This document shows positions 9,444 through 18,746 of a DNA stretch of 64,000 nucleotides, one piece after another (position 1 is the first letter of the stretch; each line of letters begins with the position of its first letter). The DNA comes from Flavobacterium profundi. Its GTDB lineage: Bacteria; Bacteroidota; Bacteroidia; Flavobacteriales; Flavobacteriaceae. The notes under the pieces are model-generated. The model was not told the DNA's origin. It searched no databases and was given only the letters and a program-made list of their open reading frames with translations. Made by a program: the position numbers and the translations under genes. The stretch is taken from assembly GCF_006491645.1 (NCBI RefSeq), contig NZ_VDCZ01000011.1:62001-126000 (forward strand), in the 5' to 3' direction.

Positions 9444-9472
9444 ATATTTTCACAATAAATCTTAATCTATTT

Positions 9473-9501
9473 CAAAGGTACTATTTATTATGCTTACTCA
9501 A
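9473..9501 (-). promoter_or_regulatory. Bacteroidota-type promoter of the Kir channel gene
   Basis: On the minus strand, TTG (9501-9499) is followed after 18 bp by TACCTTTG (9480-9473), matching the TTG / TAnnTTTG consensus. The -7 box ends 29 bp before the channel start codon. Confidence 0.65.
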
Positions 9502-9542
9502 TCATTTGTAGTACATTTACTATCTCAAACAAAAAAGGAAAG

Positions 9543-10307
9543 ATGGAAATAAAAAAAGATTTAAAATTAGCTGTTTTAATTGATGCTGATAATGTCCCCT
9601 ATGCGAATGTAAAAGAAATGTTTGAAGAAATTGCAAAATATGGAACACCCACATTTAAAAGAATTTATGCAGATTGGACTAAACCAACAGTTTCTGGTTG
9701 GAAAAATGTCTTATTAGAAAATGCCATAACACCTGTACAACAATATAGTTACTCAACAGGCAAGAATTCTAGCGATAGCGCTTTAATTATTGATGCTATG
9801 GATATTTTATACACCGGAAAAGTGGATGGATTTTGTATTGTTTCTAGTGATTCCGACTTCACCCGATTGGCCACTCGATTACGTGAAGCTGGAATGACAG
9901 TAATAGGTATTGGAGAAAAGAAAACTTTAAAACCTTTTATCACCGCTTGTGATAAATTCATTTACATTGAGATTCTGAAAAAAGATGACACTGAAAACCA
10001 TGTGGAAACTTCTTCAAAGAAAACAGCCAAGAATACCCCTACCAAAAAGAAAACACCACTTAGCAAGATAGATCCAAAAATCATTAAACTTTTTTCTACA
10101 AGTATTGATGATTTAGAAGATGAAAATGGATGGGCATTTTTAGGAGACTTAGGCAATTTGATTTTAAAAAAGAAAACCGATTTCGATCCCAGAAATTATG
10201 GCTTTAGCAAACTATTACCCTTAATTAAAAGTATGCAAAAATTTGAGATTGACGTTAGAGAAACAAATAATCCTAATGTTAAACACGTTTACATCCGAAA
10301 AAAATAG
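9543..10307 (+). CDS. NYN (PIN-like) RNase domain protein with C-terminal OST-HTH/LOTUS domain
   Basis: A 254-residue protein. Residues 8-150 are a LabA-like NYN domain: AVLIDADNVPYAN carries the first aspartates, SSDSALIIDAMDIL the middle acidic site and CIVSSDSDFTRLATRLREAG the last one, so the metal-binding acidic cluster of PIN-fold nucleases is intact. A Lys/Thr-rich linker leads to an OST-HTH/LOTUS domain at about 180-254 (GWAFLGDLGNLILKKKTDFDPRNYGFSKLLPLI), known to bind RNA. Such proteins are predicted RNA-degrading or RNA-handling factors; the bacterial role is not established. The gene appears to stand alone. Confidence 0.9.
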   Translation: MEIKKDLKLAVLIDADNVPYANVKEMFEEIAKYGTPTFKRIYADWTKPTVSGWKNVLLENAITPVQQYSYSTGKNSSDSALIIDAMDILYTGKVDGFCIVSSDSDFTRLATRLREAGMTVIGIGEKKTLKPFITACDKFIYIEILKKDDTENHVETSSKKTAKNTPTKKKTPLSKIDPKIIKLFSTSIDDLEDENGWAFLGDLGNLILKKKTDFDPRNYGFSKLLPLIKSMQKFEIDVRETNNPNVKHVYIRKK

Positions 10308-10383
10308 CACAAGACGAACTACATTAACCTACTAAAAAACAATTAATTCGATATATTTTTTTAATATTGCAGAAATTTTAAAG

Positions 10384-12291
10384 ATGAAAAAAATTAACCT
10401 ACTTTTCGTTTTTTTAATTTCACTACAATTGTGGAGTCAGAAAAACATAGAACCTACAACTACAGAAATAAAAACAGCAAAAGAATTAAGGGAGAAATTT
10501 GATAAATCAGACATTGCTATTTTAAAAAGTACAGAAACTGTTGATTTTAAAATTTCTAAAGACAAAAAGAACGTCGAAGTAGATTATTCTGTTTCTGAAG
10601 TACTATTAAATATTAATCATAGAGCCGATATTCAAAAATATGAGTTTTATGATAGCCAATCTTCTATTCAAACTTTTTCATTAAAGTATAAAAACAATAA
10701 AGAAGCAAGCATCTATCCAAAGGATGAATTTTACAAAAGCAACGATTTATTTTATAATGACGCAAGAGTAAAATACTTTGATATCGATTTTCCAGTTCAA
10801 GGATATACCTATTTATACCATTTGGAGAAAAAAATTAATGACGTAAAATATTTTACTTCTATTTATTTCAATGACGAATATCCTGTAATTGAAAAAGAAA
10901 TTATAATTACTATTCCTAAATGGCTTACTTTAGAAATAAAAGAATTTAATTTTAATGGATTCGATATTACCAAAACCGAAACAAAAAATGAGGAAGCTGT
11001 AGTTTATAAATATAAAATTAAAAATATTCCCCCATCCAAAAGAGAAAAATTAGCTCCTGGACCAAGCTATATTTATCCTCATCTTCTATTTATTGCTAAA
11101 TCATTTTCAAACAAAAATGAAAAAAATATTTTGTTCAATGATACTGCAGATTTATATAAATGGTATAAATCGCTAATAGATGATATGCATGATGATCCAA
11201 AAGTATTTGAAGCTAAAGTAAAAGAATTGATTGCTGGAGCAAAAACGGATGATGAAAAAATAAAAAAAATCTATTATTGGGTACAAGATAATATTCGATA
11301 CATTGCTTTTGAAGACGGCATCGCTGGATTTAAACCTGATGATTCTCAAAATGTTTTTAATAAACGCTATGGTGATTGTAAAGGAATGGCTAATCTTACT
11401 AAACAAATGCTTAAAGTAGCAGGTTTTGATGCAAGACTATGTTGGATTGGAACTAAACACATTGCATATAGCTATAGTATACCTTCTTTATCTGTAGATA
11501 ATCACATGATTTGTTGTGTTATCAAAGATGGAAAAACTTACTTTTTAGATGGAACAGAGAAATTTAATTCATTTAAAGAATATGCAGAAAGAATTCAAGG
11601 AAAAGAAGTGTTAATTGAAAACGGTAATGATTTTATTATTGAAAAAATACCTACTCACGAGGCTAATGCCAACAAAGAAGTATATACCGTTCAATATAAT
11701 CTTGACGGAGAAACTTTAAAAGGAAAAGTAAATAAAGAGTTTTATGGAGAAAGTAGAAGTTCTTTTCTTTACAATTATAATAGCATCAAAAATGACAAAA
11801 AAGAAGAAGCTTTAAAATGGTTTATAAATTCTGGAAATAAAAATTATAATGTAAGCAACATTATTACTTCTGATTTATCAAACAGAGATCAAAACGTAAA
11901 ATTAAGCTACGATGTGGCATTAGAAAATCATGTTTCCTCTTTTGACAATGAAATTTATATTGATTTAGATTATGACAAAGAATATAATAATTTCGATTTA
12001 TCTGAAAGAAAGCAAAGTGTCATATTAGATTATAAAAGTTACGATGACGTTACAGTAACTTTAGTAATTCCGCCTGGTTATACGGTAAAAAAAATACCTC
12101 AAAATCTAAATATAAAAACAACAGATTACGAAATCACCATTAATTTTGAAACCAAAAACAACAGCATTGTCTATCATAAAATTTTCAATTTCAAAAATGG
12201 AATCATTAAAAAAGAGGATTTAGAGATTGCTAAAAAAGATTTCGATTTAATCAAACAACTTTACGCTGAACAAATTATTTTAACTAAATAG
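10384..12291 (+). CDS. DUF3857/transglutaminase-like secreted protein (catalytic triad intact)
   Basis: A 635-residue protein with a signal peptide (MKKINLLFVFLISLQLWSQ). The N-terminal half is DUF3857, a beta-sandwich found before transglutaminase-like domains. The central domain has an intact cysteine-protease-like triad: RYGDCKGMANL (C332), DNHMICC (H374) and YFLDGT (D389). The C-terminal third is a beta-rich DUF2569/DUF3858-like region (PPGYTVKKIP). Bacteroidota use such periplasmic proteins for unknown peptide or polymer processing. The next gene begins 12 bp later and is a paralogue of similar architecture, so the two are probably co-transcribed and may act together. Confidence 0.88.
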   Translation: MKKINLLFVFLISLQLWSQKNIEPTTTEIKTAKELREKFDKSDIAILKSTETVDFKISKDKKNVEVDYSVSEVLLNINHRADIQKYEFYDSQSSIQTFSLKYKNNKEASIYPKDEFYKSNDLFYNDARVKYFDIDFPVQGYTYLYHLEKKINDVKYFTSIYFNDEYPVIEKEIIITIPKWLTLEIKEFNFNGFDITKTETKNEEAVVYKYKIKNIPPSKREKLAPGPSYIYPHLLFIAKSFSNKNEKNILFNDTADLYKWYKSLIDDMHDDPKVFEAKVKELIAGAKTDDEKIKKIYYWVQDNIRYIAFEDGIAGFKPDDSQNVFNKRYGDCKGMANLTKQMLKVAGFDARLCWIGTKHIAYSYSIPSLSVDNHMICCVIKDGKTYFLDGTEKFNSFKEYAERIQGKEVLIENGNDFIIEKIPTHEANANKEVYTVQYNLDGETLKGKVNKEFYGESRSSFLYNYNSIKNDKKEEALKWFINSGNKNYNVSNIITSDLSNRDQNVKLSYDVALENHVSSFDNEIYIDLDYDKEYNNFDLSERKQSVILDYKSYDDVTVTLVIPPGYTVKKIPQNLNIKTTDYEITINFETKNNSIVYHKIFNFKNGIIKKEDLEIAKKDFDLIKQLYAEQIILTK

Positions 12292-12303
12292 TGACTCTAT
12301 AAA

Positions 12304-14463
12304 ATGAAACAAAAATACCTACACCTACTACTCCTTATTGGTACTTATTGTATGACTGCTCAAAATAAGGAAGAAATTAAAAATTTTTTTTGGAACTCAA
12401 ATGATAATTATAGTAAAATAATTAACGTTCCTGAAAAATACAAAAACGAATCCGCTGTTATTATATACAAAAATGAAAATTATGATTTTCATAAATTTGG
12501 TAAAAGTGTAACCTATACTACTTCTACAAGAAAAAGAATTAAGCTGCAAGATCAAGCAGCAATCACTGAATTCTCTGAATTTTCTTTTCGCGATAAATTT
12601 TATGTTAAAAAAGGATTTTCGTGGAAAAAAGGAACACTTACATTAGGCATCAAAATAGTAAAACAGGATGGAAAAGAAATAGAAATTGATGTAGATAAAG
12701 AATCTGTTACTGAAGATGATTCTAAAAAAATTGCGATATCAAATCTAGAAGTAGGCGATATTATAGACTTTTATTTTCATTCAGTTGAACCTTTCAAGTC
12801 TATTGAAGCATTTGGTTTTGAACCAGTTGAAGCCACCCTTGGTGAAAACTATCCCATTTTAAACTTAAAAATGACCTTTGAAACAGAAAATGATTTCTTT
12901 GTAAATTTTAATTCTTATAATGGAGCTCCGGAATTAAAAAAAATTGAAACTAAAAAAAGTAGTGACAGAAAATACGAGCTTATAGCATCTGATGTTGCAA
13001 AAAATGATTTTCCTAGATGGTTCCTCCCTTTAGTAGAACTTCCATGCTATAAATTTCAAGTATTTTTTGCAAGATCGGGTAAGTTTGAACAAAGAGCTGA
13101 TGCTTTTTTACCAAAAGACGAAAGTGAAATAAAAAAAATAGTTTCAAAAGAAGATATTTTAGATTTTTATACTAGTAAATTTTATCCAAATGGAAACCTT
13201 AACGATGTAAATGATTTTTTAAAAGATAAAAAATTTGCATCTGAAGAAGAAAAATTGAAAGAAATCTATTATTTTGCTCGTCATCAATTTTATACACGAT
13301 ATATTGAAGCCTATGTATTAGGGGAAACCAATATTGTTGCCTACCCTTATCATCTTTATAATTCATATCCTATTTTCTTTAATTCTGAAGAACAATTCAT
13401 CAGATACTTTATGGAATATTTGAAAAAAAATGAAATTGATTATGATATTATTGTGGCAACTGGTAGAGAAAATGGTCCAATTAAAGACATATTAATACAG
13501 CAAAATGCAAGAGTATTATTAAAAATCAACACAACTAATCCTCTTTATTTTGGTAATTTCACTCCTTACTCATTACCAAATCAATTTGATACCAGTTTAG
13601 AAAATACAAATGCATACGCTTTAAAAGTAACAAAAAACAAAAAAGTTACAGATATTGAAGAAATAAAACTTCCTGGGTCTACCAATCAAAATAATATTTC
13701 CAAAGTAATGTTGCAAACTAGTTTTGACATAGCTTCAAACACCTTAAACATTTCCAAGACTACTTCTTTATTTGGCAACAATAAAAGCTTCGAACAATCT
13801 AATAAAATGAACTTTTATGATTATATAAATGAAGATTATGAAAGATATCAAACCACTCCACTTTTAGAGTTGGTTCGAAATAAAAAAATGAAAGAAAAGT
13901 ACAAAAAGGAATATGATGCTTTATTGAGTAAATTGAAAGACAAACAAAGTGAAAGTCTTAAGAATGCAACCGAAAAAGAATATGACGTTAAAGTTGATAA
14001 TTTTTCATTTACCATTCTAAACACTGGTAGATATAGTGATACCGAGCCTTTTGAGTATAAAGAAAATTTTTCAATTAAAGATAATTTTATAAAAAAAGCA
14101 GGACCTAACTATATAATTGAAATTGGAAAACTTATTGATTCTCAAGTAGAAATAAGTGAAAAAGAACACAAACGAGAAAACAATATATATACCGTTTTTC
14201 CTAGAACATTTAATTACAAAATTGAATTTACAATTCCAGAAGGATATACTGCAAATGGTATAGAAAAATTAAGTAAAACTATCGAAAATGAAACGGGTAG
14301 TTTTATAAGTACTGTAACTATCACAAATAATGTTTTAACTTTAGAAGCCACAAAAAAATACAATCACGATTATGAACCCGTTTCAAATTGGCAAAAAATG
14401 ATTGCTTTTCTAGATGCGGCATACCAACTTACACAAGAAAAAATTCTTTTAAAAAAGCAATAA
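12304..14463 (+). CDS. DUF3857 paralogue lacking transglutaminase active site
   Basis: A 719-residue secreted protein (signal MKQKYLHLLLLIGTYCMTAQ). It repeats the plan of the upstream gene: an N-terminal DUF3857-type region (TYTTSTRKRIKLQDQAAITEFSEF, GDIIDFYFHSVEPF), a central transglutaminase-like region (EEKLKEIYYFARHQFYTRYIEAY, EEQFIRYFMEYLKKNEIDYDIIVATG) and a beta-rich end (IPEGYTANGIEKL). Where active family members have YGDCK the sequence reads NSEEQFIRYFM, with no cysteine, and I find no matching His/Asp pair. It is therefore likely a non-catalytic partner, inhibitor or scaffold of the upstream enzyme. This is inference; family pairs of this type occur in Flavobacteria. A perfect palindromic terminator follows. 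Confidence 0.85.
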   Translation: MKQKYLHLLLLIGTYCMTAQNKEEIKNFFWNSNDNYSKIINVPEKYKNESAVIIYKNENYDFHKFGKSVTYTTSTRKRIKLQDQAAITEFSEFSFRDKFYVKKGFSWKKGTLTLGIKIVKQDGKEIEIDVDKESVTEDDSKKIAISNLEVGDIIDFYFHSVEPFKSIEAFGFEPVEATLGENYPILNLKMTFETENDFFVNFNSYNGAPELKKIETKKSSDRKYELIASDVAKNDFPRWFLPLVELPCYKFQVFFARSGKFEQRADAFLPKDESEIKKIVSKEDILDFYTSKFYPNGNLNDVNDFLKDKKFASEEEKLKEIYYFARHQFYTRYIEAYVLGETNIVAYPYHLYNSYPIFFNSEEQFIRYFMEYLKKNEIDYDIIVATGRENGPIKDILIQQNARVLLKINTTNPLYFGNFTPYSLPNQFDTSLENTNAYALKVTKNKKVTDIEEIKLPGSTNQNNISKVMLQTSFDIASNTLNISKTTSLFGNNKSFEQSNKMNFYDYINEDYERYQTTPLLELVRNKKMKEKYKKEYDALLSKLKDKQSESLKNATEKEYDVKVDNFSFTILNTGRYSDTEPFEYKENFSIKDNFIKKAGPNYIIEIGKLIDSQVEISEKEHKRENNIYTVFPRTFNYKIEFTIPEGYTANGIEKLSKTIENETGSFISTVTITNNVLTLEATKKYNHDYEPVSNWQKMIAFLDAAYQLTQEKILLKKQ

Positions 14464-14467
14464 CAAT

Positions 14468-14501
14468 AAAAAACCTTTGAAATTAATTTCAAAGGTTTTT
14501 T
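14468..14501. terminator. Bidirectional terminator between convergent genes
   Basis: A 34-bp perfect palindrome with A-run and T-run ends (core AACCTTTGAAATT). It can stop transcription from both the DUF3857 gene and the adhesin gene opposite. Confidence 0.92.
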
Positions 14502-14524
14502 TAATAAAACAATGAAGTTTGCTA

Positions 14525-17521
14525 TTATTTCTTAATCACTTTCACACTTTGTATCTTACCATCAATTGTTACATTTATTAGGTAAGCACCAGACTTTAAG
14601 TGAGACATATCTACAGTCATTTCCTTATGCATACTTTCTTCTTTTTCAATTAAGACCTGACCCAATAAATTAATAACCTGTAATTTACTAGCCTCTGACG
14701 CTAATTCTAAGTTTAAAACTGAATTTACTGGATTTGGAAATACCTTGATCGCCTTGTTAGCTGAAAAATTATCTTGAGATAAATTAAGAGGTGCAAACTT
14801 AATACTTGCCGCAAAAACATTTAATATTCCTGTTCCAGAATCTTTTTGAAGATCTACAAATGTAAAAGTCTTATCTTGATTTGCTGGATCTATGTCTATT
14901 TCAAGTTGATAAATTCGAGGATTTCCAGTAGGATTTTCAATTACATCAGTATTTGTATTTACTCTTCCAATACCTGAAACAGCTATTGGTAAACTGGTTT
15001 GACTATACCAATCTGCTATTAAAGTAGCTGTAATAGTTTGAATTGAACTATCATCAAAATGAATTGTTCCTGACAAAGTACTTGAACCTCCACCTGAAGT
15101 AAGTAACAAATACAGTTTTTCTGCTGGATAAATCGTATCAAAAGTTAATGTTCCTCCATTCCCAGCTCCAGCTGTTTCTATACGTAATGAATTGTTTCCG
15201 TCATATGGTGCATTTGAAGGACTCATATTAAAAATCAAACCAGGAATACTAGCACTAGATATAAGCCCATTGATTGGCAATCCAAATGTTAAATCAGAAT
15301 CCGACGCATTCACTTTAAAATCTTGAGACAAAAACACAAAATTACCCCCATCAATATTATTCGTTATTGAATTGGCAGAAGGTCCTACTCCATTTGCAAT
15401 AACATCTGCATTTAGACCTGAAAATATTGCTAAGTTCATATAGTTACCAAAAACAAATGGTCCTGCCCAAGGACTATATCCTGAATTATTATCACAAACT
15501 GTACGCACATAAAATTCTGATACTGTACCTTCAGGATAAGTGGCATTATAAGTAGTGTTTGTAGTAACATTCCCAGAAAGAGGCTCTCCAGAACCATAAT
15601 CTTGAACAGCAACTTCCCATTCCGTACCTACACCTCCATCCCAAGATAATACAGCAGATATTTCACTTATATCAGAAGCTGATAAATTTGTAGGCGCATC
15701 ACATATTGGAGTTCCGGATGTCTTTAAATCATCAACAAATAAATAATATTGATCTGTAGAAATAGCTTGAATGGCAAAATATATGGTTTGACCCACATAA
15801 GCCGAAAGATCATAGGTATACTCTGTATAAGTGGTTGTAGGCCCCACATTGGAAGCTAACACATCTGTAAAATCGGATAATTGATTACCTGTTGTGGAGA
15901 CCAACACATTAAATCGATCGATATAAGTAGTACTATAATTTCTAGACCAAAAACTAATCCTATCACTTACATTAGCAGTTACCGTGAAAGGTGGAGTAAT
16001 TAATAAATCATTATGTGCTGTTCCACTGTAAGTTATCCTAGCAAATTTAGTTCCTGAATGTGGATAAGCAGGAAAATTACTCTGTACTGCCCAAGTATTT
16101 GCATCACCTCCATTAATTAAAGACCAACAATTTGGTAGACTTCCTGTTGTAGTACCTTCAAAATCTTCATCCAAACTAGTAACAACTGAACAAGCTGTTA
16201 CAAAAGTATACATTGTCCACGCGCTATAACCATTGGTTCCACAATTAGCTCTTACATAAAAATCATAGGACATATTTGGTACTAAACCAGATATGTTTGC
16301 AATTGGATTCATCACTATACCATTTGGGAAATTGGGTGCTGAACTTCCTGTTGGCAAGACTGCATATTCCCATTCTGTTGCTGTTCCAGCATCCCAAGTG
16401 AATTCAGCTTCCGTAGTGGTAATTCCAGACACTTGAAGATTTGTTGGTTCTTCACAAGCTACCGCAGTTGTAAAAGTATAAGGACCAGTCCAAAAGCTAT
16501 AACCACTTCCAGAGCAAACAGTTCTTACATAAACATCATAAGTTGTATCTGGATTCAAACTTGTAAATGTATATGAATTGGTTGTACTTGCATCTCCAGA
16601 AGCTGGAATTGGACTACTAGTATATACTATAGCAACTTCAAAAGTATCAGTCACATTCGCTCCTGTCCAAGAAATGTCAGCATCAAAAGCATTTATAGTC
16701 GTAGCTGTGATATTAGAAGGTCCAGGACATTCTGGCACTAATTTTCCACTAACTGCAAAAAGATTAAATACACCACCACTACTCTTTTCAACAGTAATTC
16801 CAGAAACAATTTTACTTTGATTGGCTACATCTATAGCTAAGTCTAATTGATAAATTCTTGGATTATTTGTTGGGTTTTCCAAACCATTATCTAATCTACT
16901 TCCACGGCCTATGCCTGAGATTATAGTTGGCAAAGCATTGGAATTAAACCAATCCGGTATATTTACACTTGTAAAAACTTGAGAAGAAGCATCTGTAAAA
17001 TTAACGGTAACCGTTACATTAGAAGCGCCACTTCCAGAAGTTACCGCTAAATACAAGGTTTCAAAAGACTCTAATTCGGTAAACGTAATCGTTGATAAAC
17101 CTGCGGCTCCATTATCTTGTATTCGAAGCGAATTATTTGAATCATAAGGAGCCAAATTGAAAAACAAATCGCTATTATTTACAGATAATACACCATTTGT
17201 TGGTAACCCATAAGCAGTGGGAGTCGATCCTGAAGTAATTTGAGTTCCTTGAGAAAGATAGCAAAAATTAACCCCATCCACATCATTTGTGGTTGATGTA
17301 TTTAAACTTCCAACACCGTTTGCAATAACATCATCGGTAAAACCGCTTACGGTTAAAGCCATATAACTGGCTGGATCAAAAATTGCATTTTGGACAACTT
17401 TTTTTCTTTTTTCTTTTTTTGGTTCAGCTCTTGAGAAGGCTAAAAAAGGAAAAGATAAGCTTAGTAGCAGTAGGGTTTTACACGAAACACCCCAAAAACT
17501 AGAATAATTTTTTTTCATCAT
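14525..17521 (-). CDS. T9SS-secreted multidomain adhesin-like protein with fibronectin III domains
   Basis: A 998-residue surface protein. After a signal peptide it has: module A of unknown type (about 50-265); two fibronectin III domains (about 268-445, each with an ITTTEAEFTWD- or ATTINAFDADISW-type strand); a choice-of-anchor J/MAM-like lectin domain (about 445-608, DEDFEGTTTGSLPNCW, FVDDLKTSG); a third FN3 (about 608-690); module B (about 692-908); and a C-terminal type A T9SS sorting domain (VFPNPVNSVLNLEL to the end). Modules A and B are homologous to each other (DVIANGVG, NNSLRI, SGIGR, NPRIYQL). No catalytic motif is visible, so adhesion or glycan binding is likely. The gene is monocistronic. 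Confidence 0.9.
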   Translation of the reverse strand: MMKKNYSSFWGVSCKTLLLLSLSFPFLAFSRAEPKKEKRKKVVQNAIFDPASYMALTVSGFTDDVIANGVGSLNTSTTNDVDGVNFCYLSQGTQITSGSTPTAYGLPTNGVLSVNNSDLFFNLAPYDSNNSLRIQDNGAAGLSTITFTELESFETLYLAVTSGSGASNVTVTVNFTDASSQVFTSVNIPDWFNSNALPTIISGIGRGSRLDNGLENPTNNPRIYQLDLAIDVANQSKIVSGITVEKSSGGVFNLFAVSGKLVPECPGPSNITATTINAFDADISWTGANVTDTFEVAIVYTSSPIPASGDASTTNSYTFTSLNPDTTYDVYVRTVCSGSGYSFWTGPYTFTTAVACEEPTNLQVSGITTTEAEFTWDAGTATEWEYAVLPTGSSAPNFPNGIVMNPIANISGLVPNMSYDFYVRANCGTNGYSAWTMYTFVTACSVVTSLDEDFEGTTTGSLPNCWSLINGGDANTWAVQSNFPAYPHSGTKFARITYSGTAHNDLLITPPFTVTANVSDRISFWSRNYSTTYIDRFNVLVSTTGNQLSDFTDVLASNVGPTTTYTEYTYDLSAYVGQTIYFAIQAISTDQYYLFVDDLKTSGTPICDAPTNLSASDISEISAVLSWDGGVGTEWEVAVQDYGSGEPLSGNVTTNTTYNATYPEGTVSEFYVRTVCDNNSGYSPWAGPFVFGNYMNLAIFSGLNADVIANGVGPSANSITNNIDGGNFVFLSQDFKVNASDSDLTFGLPINGLISSASIPGLIFNMSPSNAPYDGNNSLRIETAGAGNGGTLTFDTIYPAEKLYLLLTSGGGSSTLSGTIHFDDSSIQTITATLIADWYSQTSLPIAVSGIGRVNTNTDVIENPTGNPRIYQLEIDIDPANQDKTFTFVDLQKDSGTGILNVFAASIKFAPLNLSQDNFSANKAIKVFPNPVNSVLNLELASEASKLQVINLLGQVLIEKEESMHKEMTVDMSHLKSGAYLINVTIDGKIQSVKVIKK

Positions 17522-17750
17522 ATTTGTAGTTACTCATTTGTCTAGTAAATATATGAAAAAATAACAAAAACAAAGTTTAAATATATTTATTCACAAAAAA
17601 CTCATTAAAAGATAAATATAAAACAACAATTATGTTAAAATAATAAAAAAAATAAAAACAAAAAATCACTTACAAATTATATAGAATAAGTTTTGTTTTA
17701 ATAAAAGCTATACAATAAATTAGCGCTAGCAATTTTATAAATCAATTCAC

Positions 17751-18617
17751 TTGAATGACTTTATTAAATATTTTGACCAACCCTATCTTTATTACTATAA
17801 AGGCAAAAAGTTATTTCAAATTAGTGTATTAATTTTCGCATTAGGTTTTTTCTTTAATTATGTAATTGAACCTTTTGAAATTAATTATGAGGAATTAAAA
17901 TTAAAAGTTTGGATAATTGCGTTCATTCACACTATAGTTCCTTTTTTCATTCTATATTTATTAGCCCTAATAACCAATCAATATCCAAAAACAACTGAAA
18001 ATTGGACTGTAAAAAAAGAACTCTTTTTTATTTTTATACTTTTATTCCTAACAGGTATTGCCAATTATTTACTACGAGACCTCTTATACAACAACCCTTA
18101 TAATCGTTCTATTAACTATTTAGTTGAAGAAGTATTTAATACTCTTGTTAGCGGATTTTTACTAGCATTTAGTGTGATTTCTGCGAATTTAAATATTCAT
18201 TTCATCAAAAATAGTGAGCTTGCCTCTGAATTGAATTTAAAGCTAAAAGAACAATCAAAAAACACTCTAGATTATGAAATTGAAATTGAAACCGAGCTTA
18301 AATCTGAAACTTTCAAACTAGCAGTCGCATCTTTTATTTTTGCTAAAGCAGAAGGCAATTACATTGAGATATGGACAAAAGATGGATGCAATTCAAAATC
18401 TTCTATAAAAAGAATGAAGCTGAAAGAATTTGAAAAAGAATTATCCAATTTTCCTGAAATCTGTAAAATACATCGTTCCTATTTACTCAATATAACTTAC
18501 ATTGAAAATGTAAAAGGGAATGCACAAGGTTACAAAATAAAATTAAAAAATTGTGACGAACAAGTTCCTGTTTCTAGAAATTATTTAACCTTATTTAATG
18601 ATAAAATGAACCAATAG
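17751..18617 (+). CDS. Membrane-anchored LytTR-type transcriptional regulator
   Basis: A 288-residue protein with four hydrophobic helices in residues 20-155 and a C-terminal LytTR DNA-binding domain (about 185-288: FIFAKAEGNYIEIW, KIHRSYLLNITYIENV, QVPVSRNYL). There is no receiver domain. Regulators of this membrane type are known in Bacteroidota; the signal is unknown. The start must be non-ATG: the frame opens after a TAG at 17727-17729 and holds no ATG before residue 217, and TTG 17751 gives MNDFIKYFDQPY. The next gene downstream is an acyltransferase 130 bp away, a possible but unproven target. Confidence 0.85.
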   Translation: MNDFIKYFDQPYLYYYKGKKLFQISVLIFALGFFFNYVIEPFEINYEELKLKVWIIAFIHTIVPFFILYLLALITNQYPKTTENWTVKKELFFIFILLFLTGIANYLLRDLLYNNPYNRSINYLVEEVFNTLVSGFLLAFSVISANLNIHFIKNSELASELNLKLKEQSKNTLDYEIEIETELKSETFKLAVASFIFAKAEGNYIEIWTKDGCNSKSSIKRMKLKEFEKELSNFPEICKIHRSYLLNITYIENVKGNAQGYKIKLKNCDEQVPVSRNYLTLFNDKMNQ

Positions 18618-18746
18618 GATTTTCAATTTATACCAAAAAAAACATTTCATACCTTCTTCTTGCATTCCATCACAAAAACGTGACATTGATACCAATTCTT
18701 TTGAACCCTTGTTTTTAAAGCTAAAATTTGCAAAAAAAACAAAAAA

